Origin: DASZBX01 sp035943635
Lineage (GTDB): Bacteria > Actinomycetota > Actinomycetes > Streptomycetales > Catenulisporaceae
Assembly: GCA_035943635.1 (NCBI GenBank)
Contig: DASZBX010000029.1
Coordinates: 1-41,412, forward strand
Length of the DNA stretch: 41,412 nucleotides
Reading direction: 5' to 3'
Shown here: positions 15,961 to 23,427 of the stretch, one piece after another
How the letters are laid out: each line of letters opens with the position of its first letter
How positions within the stretch are numbered: the first letter of the stretch is position 1
Translations under genes and position numbers: made by a program
The notes under the pieces: generated by a model
Told to the model about the DNA's origin: nothing
Seen by the model: the letters and a program-made list of their open reading frames with translations, nothing else
Databases searched by the model: none

Positions 15961-16883
15961 GCCGCCACCCGCCGGACCAGGGAGTCGTCGCCGACGCAGG
16001 CGAACCGGAGCGCGGCGTCCAGGAAGCGGGCCACGGTGCCGTGCGTCATCCAGGCCGTGTGCGCGGTGACCAGCACTCCCGGCAGCCGCCAGAGCGGGTC
16101 CTGCGGCGGGAGCGGCTCCTGGTCGTGCACGTCCAGGGCCGCGCCGGCTATCCGGCCGGCGGCCAGCGCCTCGCGCAGTGCGTCGGTGTCGACCAGGGCC
16201 GCGCGGGCGGTGTTGACCAGGACGGCCCGCCGCCCGAGCAGGCCGATCCGCCGCGCGTCGATGACCGGTCCGGCGCCCTGGCCGGCCCGCAGGTGCAGGC
16301 TCACCACGTCGCTGCCGATCAGCAGGTCGTCCAGCTCCATCGCGGTGGCCCCGGCCTCGGCCATCCGCCTCGGGTCGGGCGTCGGCGACCAGGCCGCCAC
16401 CCGGATACCCAGGGCCGTGGCGAGCCGGGCCACCCGGGAGCCGATCCGGCCGAGCCCGACCAGGCCGAGCCGCAGGTCGCGCAGGTCGGTGCCGAACCGG
16501 GGAGCCCAGGCGGCGCCGGGGCCGCCGATGCCGCGGGCCCCGGCCAGGATCAGCGCGAGTGTGAACTCGGCGACCGCGTCCGCGGCCAGGCCCGGCGTGT
16601 CGTAGAGCGCGCCGCCGACCGCCTCGAGCCCGGCGGCGTCGACCAGCGAGCCGGCCGGGCCGGCGATGACCACCCGGCGCGGCCGGGTCTCGCGCAGGGC
16701 CGCGGCCGGCAGCGGTCCGTCGTCGAAGAAATGCAGCACGGTCTGCGCGCCGCGCATCCGCTCGATCAGTTCGCCGTCGCCGCCGGCCGGCCGGTCGAAC
16801 CTGCGCACCCGCCCCGCGAAGGGGTGGTCCGCCCAGGCCCGCCGCACCGGCTCGTGCACCGAGGGCTGCGGCACGACGATCAT
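15957..16883 (-). CDS. D-2-hydroxyacid dehydrogenase 2
   Basis: 308 residues. It has the coenzyme loop GLGRIG (143-148) and catalytic Arg227 (NTARAAL), Glu256 (DQEPLPP) and His275 (VTAHTA). This is a compact member of the D-2-hydroxyacid dehydrogenase family, with the common late motif LWRLPGVLVTAHTAW. It follows the LeuD-like gene with an ATGA overlap and precedes its paralog with another. With aconitase-like LeuCD but no LeuB-type dehydrogenase nearby, these two enzymes could supply the redox step on a hydroxy/oxo acid made by the LeuCD-like isomerase. The substrate is not deducible from sequence. Confidence 0.85.
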   Translation of the reverse strand: MIVVPQPSVHEPVRRAWADHPFAGRVRRFDRPAGGDGELIERMRGAQTVLHFFDDGPLPAAALRETRPRRVVIAGPAGSLVDAAGLEAVGGALYDTPGLAADAVAEFTLALILAGARGIGGPGAAWAPRFGTDLRDLRLGLVGLGRIGSRVARLATALGIRVAAWSPTPDPRRMAEAGATAMELDDLLIGSDVVSLHLRAGQGAGPVIDARRIGLLGRRAVLVNTARAALVDTDALREALAAGRIAGAALDVHDQEPLPPQDPLWRLPGVLVTAHTAWMTHGTVARFLDAALRFACVGDDSLVRRVAA

Positions 16884-17512
16884 GACGGCCGCGCCGCCTG
16901 CGCCACCCGCCAGCCGTTGAGGTAGGGCAGCTCGGCGAACTTGGCCTCGGCCTGCTCCCGGCCGGTGCCGAGGATGGCGAGCGTGTCCCAGGCACCGGTG
17001 CGCAGCTGGTGGCGCAGCGCCTCGTTGATCGCGACCGGCCAGCTCTCCGAGCCGACGGTCAGCCGCAGGGTGCCGAGGTCGACCGAGACGGCGCTCGCCG
17101 GGTCCTTGTCGACGGCCGCGCGGGCCTCGGCCGCGTCGCGCTCGTCGATGGTCAGGCAGGGCAGGCCGATGGTCGCCGCGTTGCCCTGGAAGATCTCGCC
17201 GAAGCTCACCCCGACGATCACCTTGATGCCCCACCGGGACAGGGCCTGCGGCGCGTGCTCCCGCGAGGATCCGCAGCCGAAGTTGCGGGCCGTCAGGAGG
17301 ATCTGCGCGCCCTCGTGCACGGGGTCGTCGAAGGGGTGGACCGCGCCCTCGGCGGTGGCGGCCGCCCGCTCGTCGGCGAACACGTGCCGGCCGAGCGCGG
17401 CGAAGGTGAGTTCCTTGAGGTAGCGGGCCGGGATGATCCGGTCGGTGTCGATGTCCTCGCCGTGCAGCGCGATCGCGGTTCCGCTGAACGCCTCGCGGAT
17501 GCTGTCGTTCAT
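16880..17512 (-). CDS. leuD: 3-isopropylmalate dehydratase small subunit-like
   Basis: 210 residues. The swivel-domain signature is NFGCGSSREHAPQAL, preceded by GEDIDTDRIIPARYLK, as in LeuD. With LeuC it forms a [4Fe-4S] hydro-lyase that moves a hydroxyl between neighbouring carbons of a 2-substituted malate. No leuA or leuB homolog lies in the window, and the pair is embedded in a cluster of unrelated acid-modifying enzymes, so a specialised substrate (an alkylmalate, citrate or maleate analogue) is likely. It begins 39 bases after leuC, with a rather distant GGAG before the ATG. Confidence 0.87.
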   Translation of the reverse strand: MNDSIREAFSGTAIALHGEDIDTDRIIPARYLKELTFAALGRHVFADERAAATAEGAVHPFDDPVHEGAQILLTARNFGCGSSREHAPQALSRWGIKVIVGVSFGEIFQGNAATIGLPCLTIDERDAAEARAAVDKDPASAVSVDLGTLRLTVGSESWPVAINEALRHQLRTGAWDTLAILGTGREQAEAKFAELPYLNGWRVAQAARPS

Positions 17513-17551
17513 GGTGCTCGTCTCCAGTCTGGTCGTCTCGGGTGGTCGGGG

Positions 17552-18967
17552 TCAGGCGGAGATCGCGAAGACGTCCCGGGGGTCCGCGACGTGTCCGCTG
17601 ACTGCGGCCGCCGCCACGGAGATCGGCGACATGATCAGGGTGCGGCCGGTCGCCGAACCCTGCCGCCCCTTGAAGTTGCGGTTCGAGGAGGACGCGGCGA
17701 CCTCACGGCCGACCAACCGGTCGGTGTTCATCGCGATGCACATCGAGCAGCCCGGCTGGCGGAACTCGAACCCGGCCTCCTCCAGCACCCGGTCCACGCC
17801 GAGCGCGACCAGCTCCCGGCGCACCGCCGCCGAGCCCGGCACCGCCAGGGCCCGCACGCCCGGCGCGACCCGGGCGCCGGTGCGCTTGAGCGCCTCGGCG
17901 ACCTCGACGAAGTCCGAGACCCGGCCGTTGGTGCACGAGCCGAGGAAGGCCACGTCCACCGCGATGTCGCGGACCGGCTGGCCCGGGTGCACGGCCATGA
18001 ACGAGCGCGCGTCGCGCAGCGCCTCGGCGCCCGCCGAGTCGGCCTCGTCGCCGGGGATCCGGCCGTCCACCGGCACCGACTGGCCCAGGTTCACGCCCCA
18101 GGTCACCATCGGCGCGATCTGCTCGCCGGCCAGCCGCACGACGTCGTCGTAGACCGCGTCCTCGTCGGAGGCCAGCGAGCGCCACCAGGCCACCGCGGCG
18201 TCCCAGTCCGCCTCCGCGGGCGCGAAGGGCCTGCCCCGGAGGTAGGCGAAGGTGGTCGCGTCCGGGTTGCAGTAGCCGACCCGCGCACCGGCCTCCACCG
18301 CCATGTTGCAGACGGTCATCCGCTCGTCCATGGACATGGCCGCGACGACCTCGCCGGTGAACTCCAGCGCGTAGCCGACGCCGCTGTGCGGGCCGAGCAC
18401 GTGGATCACGTGCAGGATCACGTCCTTCGCGGTGACCCCCGGGTGCAGCGCGCCGTCGATCTGGATCCGGCGCACCTTCAGCTTGTTCATCACGACGGTC
18501 TGGGTGGCCAGCACGTCGCGGACCTGCGAGGTCCCGATGCCGAAGGCCAGCGCGCCGAACGCGCCGTGGGTGGCGGTGTGCGAGTCGCCGCAGGTGAGGG
18601 TGAGGCCGGGCTGGGTCAGGCCGAGCTCGGGGCCGATCACGTGGACGATGCCGTTCTCGCCCTGCTCAGGGGACAGGAAGCGCAGGCCGAAGTCGCGGGT
18701 GTTGGTCTCCAGCGCCGCCATCATCGCCTCGGCCTTGGGGTCGGCGAACGGGCGGGAGGTGTCGCCGGTCGGGATGACGTGGTCGACCGTCGCCACGTTG
18801 CGCTCCGGGTAGGCGATCCCCAGGCCGCGTTCGCGCAGCATGGCGAACGCCTGCGGGGTGGTCGCCTCGTGCAGCAGGTGCAGACCGACGAACAGCTGGT
18901 ACTGGTCCTCGCCCAGTTTCTGCACGACGTGCTGGTCAAACACCTTCTCGTAGAGTGTTCCAGGCAT
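17552..18967 (-). CDS. leuC: 3-isopropylmalate dehydratase large subunit-like
   Basis: 471 residues. All three iron-sulfur cysteines are present: Cys345 in GSCTNGR and Cys407/Cys410 in GCSMC. The CGDSHTATHGAFGALAFGIG motif and the C-terminal SSNRNFKGRQG are typical of the LeuC/aconitase family, so the protein should bind a [4Fe-4S] cluster and act with the adjacent LeuD-like subunit. The N-terminal substrate loop reads LFVGLHLLHEATTPQAF, slightly unlike the usual D-RHLVHEVTSPQAF, compatible with a changed substrate. The AAGGAAGG site 6 bases before the ATG is good. A housekeeping leucine role cannot be excluded without knowing whether another leuCD exists. Confidence 0.87.
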   Translation of the reverse strand: MPGTLYEKVFDQHVVQKLGEDQYQLFVGLHLLHEATTPQAFAMLRERGLGIAYPERNVATVDHVIPTGDTSRPFADPKAEAMMAALETNTRDFGLRFLSPEQGENGIVHVIGPELGLTQPGLTLTCGDSHTATHGAFGALAFGIGTSQVRDVLATQTVVMNKLKVRRIQIDGALHPGVTAKDVILHVIHVLGPHSGVGYALEFTGEVVAAMSMDERMTVCNMAVEAGARVGYCNPDATTFAYLRGRPFAPAEADWDAAVAWWRSLASDEDAVYDDVVRLAGEQIAPMVTWGVNLGQSVPVDGRIPGDEADSAGAEALRDARSFMAVHPGQPVRDIAVDVAFLGSCTNGRVSDFVEVAEALKRTGARVAPGVRALAVPGSAAVRRELVALGVDRVLEEAGFEFRQPGCSMCIAMNTDRLVGREVAASSSNRNFKGRQGSATGRTLIMSPISVAAAAVSGHVADPRDVFAISA

Positions 18968-19022
18968 CCGGGGCCTTCCTTTCGGCGGGTTCGATGGGTT
19001 CGGTGAGTTCGGTGGGCGGGGT

Positions 19023-19820
19023 TCAGACCGATCCGGCGGTGACGCCGCCGTCGACGACGAGCGTCTGGCCGGTCACGTAGGAGCTGAGCGGGGAGGCCAG
19101 CCACACGGCGGCGTCCGCGACCTCTTCCGGGGTCGCCAGCCGCCGCAGCGGCGCGCGCCTGGCCCGCGCGTCGAGCGTCTCGGAGCTCGGGTAGATCGAC
19201 CGGAGCATCTCGGTGTCCGTGGAGCCGGGGCTGACCACGTTGATCCGCACTCCGTCGGCGGCGTACTGCAGCGCCGCGGACTTGCTCAGCCCGATCACGG
19301 CGTGCTTCGTGGCCGAGTACAGCGGGCTCTTGGCGTGGCCGAGGTGGGCGGCCACCGACGCGCAGTTGACCACGGTCCCGCCCCCGGCCGCCACGATCGC
19401 CGGGATCTGGTGGCGCAGGCAGCTCCACAGGCCGTACAGGTTCACGGCGACGACATCGTCGAAGTTGGCCTGATCGTCCTCGTGCAGCGGTCCGAACCGG
19501 CCGAACACCCCGGCGCAGTTGAACGCCGCGTCGAGCCGGCCGTACCGCTCGACGGCGGTGGCGACCGATCCGGCCACCTCCTCGGGCTCCGTGACGTCGC
19601 ACTGGACGGCGGTGACCGCCGCGCCGATCGAGGCCACCACCTGGCGCAGCCGGTCGGGCTTGCGTCCGCAGGCCAGCACGTAGGCGCCGGCGGCGGCGAA
19701 CCGGGCGACGGCCGCGGCGCCGATGCCGCTGCCGGCTCCGGTGACGATGACCACCTTCCCGGCGAGCTGCTCGCCGGACCGCGAGGGGGCCGTGTCGTTC
19801 GACGGAAGGTCGAGGTTCAT
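19023..19820 (-). CDS. Short-chain dehydrogenase/reductase (operon SDR 2, first gene)
   Basis: 265 residues. It has TGAGSGIG for NAD(P), an NCAG motif, the Ser/Tyr/Lys set (NCASVAA, YSATK) and the usual VDGGVTAG ending. It resembles the 3-oxoacyl-ACP-reductase/glucose-dehydrogenase-like SDR group. The frame extends to 19973, but the ATG at 19820 is chosen because GGAG lies 7 bases upstream and the SDR core begins soon after. It is the first gene of the 13-gene operon. The phased CAGGGGA repeats and a likely -10 lie just upstream of this start. Confidence 0.86.
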   Translation of the reverse strand: MNLDLPSNDTAPSRSGEQLAGKVVIVTGAGSGIGAAAVARFAAAGAYVLACGRKPDRLRQVVASIGAAVTAVQCDVTEPEEVAGSVATAVERYGRLDAAFNCAGVFGRFGPLHEDDQANFDDVVAVNLYGLWSCLRHQIPAIVAAGGGTVVNCASVAAHLGHAKSPLYSATKHAVIGLSKSAALQYAADGVRINVVSPGSTDTEMLRSIYPSSETLDARARRAPLRRLATPEEVADAAVWLASPLSSYVTGQTLVVDGGVTAGSV

Positions 19821-20126
19821 GTCAGAGCTCCACTGATTCGGTCGACCGGGTCGGTCGGGCAGGAACGAACCTACCGAAGGAAGATCAGGGGACTGACAGG
19901 GGATTCGCAGGGGATTTCGTAGATTGCGTAAAAGCACTGCCGGTGAGTGTGAGGTTTGCGGGCGCAAGTACACCGACTTGTCCTCTCATTGACGGGATAA
20001 AACGCCTGGACGGCAGGATTCACCCGCGGATGAACAAAGGCTCGCCCGCGCTTTCGGACGCGGAAGGGCGCCGTGGCGGGCCGAGGCGATGTGGCCTGGC
20101 CCGGCGCGGCGCTCCGGGGGGGGGGT
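19821..20126. other. Intergenic region between sensor kinase and operon
   Basis: About 306 bases holding the phased repeats and promoter described separately, plus an imperfect GC-rich hairpin around 20042-20075 that may end the two-component transcript. A run of ten G (20116-20125) lies directly after the kinase stop. I see no coding frame with family resemblance. Short frames that cross it are shadows. Confidence 0.45.
19868..19914 (-). promoter_or_regulatory. Operon promoter with three 11-bp-phased direct repeats
   Basis: CAGGGGA occurs at 19886-19892, 19897-19903 and 19908-19914, each start exactly 11 bases from the next. On the transcribed (minus) strand the repeats read TCCCCTG, and about 12 bases downstream is TAGGTT (19873-19868), a fair match to the actinobacterial -10 (TAnnnT). 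Direct repeats at one helical turn overlapping the -35 are characteristic of OmpR/PhoB-family regulators, and such a regulator is encoded at 21501-22175. The repeats are seen directly; the binding and activation are inferred. Confidence 0.7.
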
Positions 20127-21497
20127 TCAGCGGGGCAGGTGGATGGCGGCGTCCAGGCCGTGCCCCTCCGGGGCGGCGAGCAGTTCCAGCCGGCCGCCCG
20201 ACGCGCCGACCAGCATGTCGGCGATGCACAGGCCGAGACCGGATCCCCCGGTGTCGCGGTGGGTGCCGGTCCAGCGCCGGCCGGTCGCGCGCAGCCGGTC
20301 GTCCAGCGTCATCCCGGGGCCCTGGTCCACGACGTGGACTTCGATGTCGTAGTCGGTCGCGTGGACGCTGACGCAGATGGTGGCGTCATTCGGCGAGTGC
20401 TTGATCGCGTTGTCGAGCAGGATGTCCAGGACCTGGTCGAGCGTGCCCGGCAGCATCAGGGCGTGGCACTCCTGGGCCGTGACGGTCCTGATCCGCACCT
20501 CCTTGCGCCGGGCCAGCGGCAGCCACGCGGCCGTGCGGGAGGCGATCACCGACTGGACGAGCGTCGCCTCGGGCAGCCGGTTGTCGTCGATCACGCGCGA
20601 GATGTCGAGAATCTGGTTGAGCGTGCGCATCATGTGCTCGATGTCCCGGAGCGTGGACCGGTAGGTCTCGGATCCGGTGGCGAGCAGGTGCGGCTCGAGG
20701 TTCTCCATCCGGATGCTCAGCAGCTGGAGCGGATTGCGCAGCTGGTGGGAGGCATCGGCGAGGAAGGAGCGCTGCCGTTCCACGGTGGCTTGGACGGTGG
20801 CGGCGAGCCGGTTCACCTTCGCGCACAGGTCGCGCAGTTCGCGCGGACCGTTGTGCTCGTCCAGCCGGGCCGCGTGCTCGCCGGAGACCATCACCAGGAT
20901 CGAGTCGTTGAGGTCGTTGATCGGCCTGATCACCCAGCGGGTGATCGGGACCGCCGCCGCTCCGGCGATCACGAGGGCGATGATGCTGCACAAGACCAGG
21001 GTGATCCACCGGGTGACGACCGCGTTGTGCAGCGAGTCCAGCGAGAAGGCGACGATCACGGCGACGTGGTTGATCGGCGTGGTCGCGTTGATCATCCGCT
21101 CGCCGACGACCAGCAGGCCGGTCCGCGCCGGAAGCAGGGCGGGCCCGGTGAGCACGTGCTGGCCGTCCTCGGCCCGGCTCACCGCGGCGGCGTAGGAGGT
21201 TCGCAGCGCGCCGAGGTCCGGTCCGTACGCCGCGAGGGTCGCGCCGCTCGCGGTGACCAGCTCGGCGGTGACCTCGTTCCGTTCGGCGAACTGCCGCACC
21301 ATCGAGGGCAGGGCGCCGACGCCGTCCGCGGTCGCGGTGGCGGCGGTGGAGAGGGTGAGCTCCTGGCGCACCTCCGCGGCGTGCACCTCGAGCTGCCGGG
21401 CCGGGTCCAGGGCCAGCTCGATGCCGAGCGGGATGCCGAGTCCGCCGACCAGCATGGTGATCAGGGTCAGGTAGACCAGGAGAATGCGGCCCAGCAT
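20127..21497 (-). CDS. Sensor histidine kinase
   Basis: 456 residues. Transmembrane segment 1 (about 4-26), an extracellular sensor region of about 135 residues, transmembrane segment 2 (about 164-186), HAMP (about 187-240), HisKA with phospho-acceptor His251 (DASHQLRNPL), and HATPase with N box DNAIKH (Asn363), G1 DQGPG (391-395) and G2 GGSGLGL (417-423). All catalytic boxes are intact. The sensor domain resembles no family I can name. The start lies 3 bases after the stop of the response regulator gene. It probably senses an external signal that controls the adjacent metabolic operon. Confidence 0.9.
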   Translation of the reverse strand: MLGRILLVYLTLITMLVGGLGIPLGIELALDPARQLEVHAAEVRQELTLSTAATATADGVGALPSMVRQFAERNEVTAELVTASGATLAAYGPDLGALRTSYAAAVSRAEDGQHVLTGPALLPARTGLLVVGERMINATTPINHVAVIVAFSLDSLHNAVVTRWITLVLCSIIALVIAGAAAVPITRWVIRPINDLNDSILVMVSGEHAARLDEHNGPRELRDLCAKVNRLAATVQATVERQRSFLADASHQLRNPLQLLSIRMENLEPHLLATGSETYRSTLRDIEHMMRTLNQILDISRVIDDNRLPEATLVQSVIASRTAAWLPLARRKEVRIRTVTAQECHALMLPGTLDQVLDILLDNAIKHSPNDATICVSVHATDYDIEVHVVDQGPGMTLDDRLRATGRRWTGTHRDTGGSGLGLCIADMLVGASGGRLELLAAPEGHGLDAAIHLPR

Positions 21498-21500
21498 GGC

Positions 21501-22175
21501 TCACCCGCCGTCCGTGACGATCCGGAAGCCCACTCCCCTGATCGTCTTGATCTGCACCAGGCCCTCGAGCTTGCGGCGCAGCGCGGCCACGTGCACGTCG
21601 ACGGTGCGCTGCGAGCCGTACCAGGCCCCGCCCCAGACGGCCTCGATGATGTGTTCCCTGGTGAAGACCGTGCCGGGCTCCCCGGCCAGCAGGTTCAGCA
21701 GATCGAACTCGAGCCGGGTCAGGTTGATCTCCCGGCTGGCCCCGACGATCCGGCGCTGCCTGACGTCGATCTTGATCCGGCCGGCCTGGATCACGTCCTC
21801 GCTCTGCGCTGGGCGCGCGGCCGGCGTGTTGCGACGCATCACCGCCTCGATGCGGGCCATCAACTCGTGCAGCCGGTACGGCTTGACCACGTAGTCGTCG
21901 GCCCCCGCCTTGAGCCCGAGCACCAGGTCAACCTCGGCGGAGCGGGCGGTCACCACGATGACCGGGATCGACGAACGCGCGCGCAGCTCCTGGCAGGCCC
22001 GCAGCCCGTCCAGGTCCGGCAGCCCGAGGTCGAGCAGGACCAGGTCGAAGCCCGCGTACCGCTCCAGCATCTCCCGGCCGGTGTGCACGCTCTCCACCTC
22101 GTAACCGTTCCGGGTCAGAGCGAGGGCGAGTTCCCTGGCCAACTCATGATCGTCTTCCACCAGCAACAGCCGCAC
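21501..22175 (-). CDS. OmpR/PhoB-family response regulator
   Basis: 224 residues. The receiver domain has Glu7/Asp8/Asp9, phospho-acceptor Asp49 (LVLLDLGLPD), Thr76 and Lys98 (VVKPY); a winged-helix DNA-binding domain follows (LTRLEFDLLNLLAG, then QRTVDVHVAALRRKL and IKTIRGVGFRI). The frame is open to 22253, but the GTG at 22175 is used because GGGGAG precedes it and the receiver fold starts at once. It forms an operon with the kinase at 20127-21497. The phased direct repeats upstream of the gene at 19820 are the obvious candidate target. Confidence 0.9.
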   Translation of the reverse strand: MRLLLVEDDHELARELALALTRNGYEVESVHTGREMLERYAGFDLVLLDLGLPDLDGLRACQELRARSSIPVIVVTARSAEVDLVLGLKAGADDYVVKPYRLHELMARIEAVMRRNTPAARPAQSEDVIQAGRIKIDVRQRRIVGASREINLTRLEFDLLNLLAGEPGTVFTREHIIEAVWGGAWYGSQRTVDVHVAALRRKLEGLVQIKTIRGVGFRIVTDGG

Positions 22176-22488
22176 CCGAACTCCCCTTGCAAGCCATGCC
22201 CGGCCGACGCAGGATCCGTCGGATATGGCAGCGGTTCGATATTCCCTCCGCACGAAGTGTGCCGCCAGGTCTCCTGATCCGGATTCAGTGAGGACAGCTC
22301 AGCGGTACATGACAGGCCGTCAGGTCCCTGCCTGAATTGTAGCGGGCGGCTTCATCGGCGCAGAGAACCGATCACCTGGTGGAACGGCGCGCTCCCGGAG
22401 GGCCGGAACGGCCAGGTACTGGTCAGGGCTCTGCTATCGGTCGCAGCACGATCGGCGCGTGTGAACCAAAACACCCGCAAACTTAATA
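22176..22488. other. Intergenic region upstream of the two-component genes
   Basis: About 310 bases with no gene I can support. It should contain the minus-strand promoter of the response regulator. CAGG-type motifs occur (an imperfect palindrome around 22318-22333) but not with the 11-bp phasing seen at 19886-19914. An AT-rich TTAATACTAT patch near 22481-22490 could be a -10 on either strand, but I cannot assign it to a gene. Confidence 0.35.
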
Positions 22489-22920
22489 CTATGGCCTGCG
22501 TGTTTCGGCCGAGGGGGTCGGCCGGTGGACGGAAGGGCGTTCTGGCCTGCGGATCAGGGCGAGGTTGTCGGCCTCGAACCTGACCCGGATGGCCGGGGTC
22601 TGGCCGAAGTGCGCCAGGTAGCGCACCAGGTGGTCGAAGACGGAGGTCGTGTCGCGCTCGGGGAACCGCACGTCGTCGACCACGACCATGCTCACCGGCG
22701 CTTCAATCAGATCCATCTCGGCTTGGGGCTCTACGAGGGGGGTCGGGTCGTAGTCGTCGCTCTCCCCGACGATGTTCGCTCCGCCGTGGATCCAGACCAT
22801 GACCGGCAACAGGTGCCCGGCCTCGGCGGCGGGGGTGAAGACGTTCAGGTTCAGGCAGTCCTCGGAGGTGCTGGCCACGCCGAAGGGCGAGGCGGGCTGT
22901 AGGTCGAGCCCGCGTGACGC
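22489..22920 (-). pseudogene. Carboxylesterase type-B fragment fused to an unknown C-terminus
   Basis: The minus-strand frame encodes TSEDCLNLNVFTP followed by PVMVWIHGGANIVGESDDYD, the hallmark oxyanion-hole segment of type-B carboxylesterases (p-nitrobenzyl esterase group). Only about 60 residues are esterase-like (about 22740-22920). The catalytic Ser, Glu and His regions are gone. The frame then continues with about 85 residues (MVVVDDVRFPERDTTSVFDH onward) that I do not recognise, to the stop at 22489. No start codon with a ribosome site is apparent. It is a deletion relic joining two genes. Confidence 0.55.
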
Positions 22921-22936
22921 CGTTCCCGCCCGAAAA

Positions 22937-22950
22937 GGGACTTCATGCCC
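22937..22950 (+). promoter_or_regulatory. Possible DosR/DevR-type box at the PPOX gene
   Basis: GGGACTTCATGCCC matches 11 of 14 positions of the core GGGACTWWAGTCCC known for the mycobacterial dormancy regulator DosR. It overlaps the most upstream ATG of the following gene; if it is a real box, translation would begin downstream at 22972 or 22987. Binding is inferred. Confidence 0.35.
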
Positions 22951-23427
22951 TGTTCGGATGATCCGTCCGGGGTGAGCATCGACGACATGGACACCGAGAG
23001 CATCACATCTCCGGCCCGCCGCGGCCGCCGCTTCGAGGAACTGGCCGAGGCCGAGTGCCTGCACCTGCTCGCCGGGGCCGTGATCGGGCGAATCGTCTTC
23101 AGCGCCTACGGCACGGCCTCGATCCGGCCGGTGAACTTCGTGGTCGACGAGCACGCCGTCGTGTTCCGCACCGCATCCGGCGCGAAGTTCAGCCCCGCGC
23201 TGCGCCGGGCCACGGTCAGCTTCGAGGCCGACCGGTTCGACCCGGTGCGGGGGACCGGCTGGTCGGTGATCGTCGCCGGCGCGACCGGGCTGGTGCACGA
23301 CCCGGAGCGGACCGGCCGGATCGGACGGGCTCTGGACACCTGGATGCCGGGTGAACTCGGGCACCTCATGTACGTCGACATCGAACACGTCACCGGTCGC
23401 CGGATCGTCCTGGCCGACGCCGACTGA
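22945..23427 (+). CDS. Pyridoxamine 5'-phosphate oxidase-family (FMN-binding) protein
   Basis: A small split-barrel flavoprotein-like protein of up to 160 residues. It has CLHLLAGAVIGRIVFS, RPVNFVVDEHAVVFRT, the central GAKFSPAL segment and a final VTGRRIVL: the typical order of actinobacterial PPOX-fold proteins, which bind FMN, F420 or heme. Its role is unknown, but relatives belong to hypoxia (DevR) regulons. Start choice: the ATG at 22945 has AGGGA 4 bases upstream; GTG at 22972 and ATG at 22987 are alternatives and agree better with the family N-terminus. Confidence 0.8.
   Translation: MPCSDDPSGVSIDDMDTESITSPARRGRRFEELAEAECLHLLAGAVIGRIVFSAYGTASIRPVNFVVDEHAVVFRTASGAKFSPALRRATVSFEADRFDPVRGTGWSVIVAGATGLVHDPERTGRIGRALDTWMPGELGHLMYVDIEHVTGRRIVLADAD

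Noticed and set aside
13015..16605. 1196-codon plus-strand frame over the GH3 and dehydrogenase genes
   Set aside because: It is a shadow of the minus-strand operon, with no domain resemblance and no ribosome site. The same applies to the plus frames at 20073-22277, 17009-19006 and 7570-8868.
20116..20125. Run of ten G as a possible phase-variation tract
   Set aside because: It starts just outside the kinase stop codon, so slippage would not change the protein; no downstream frame depends on it.
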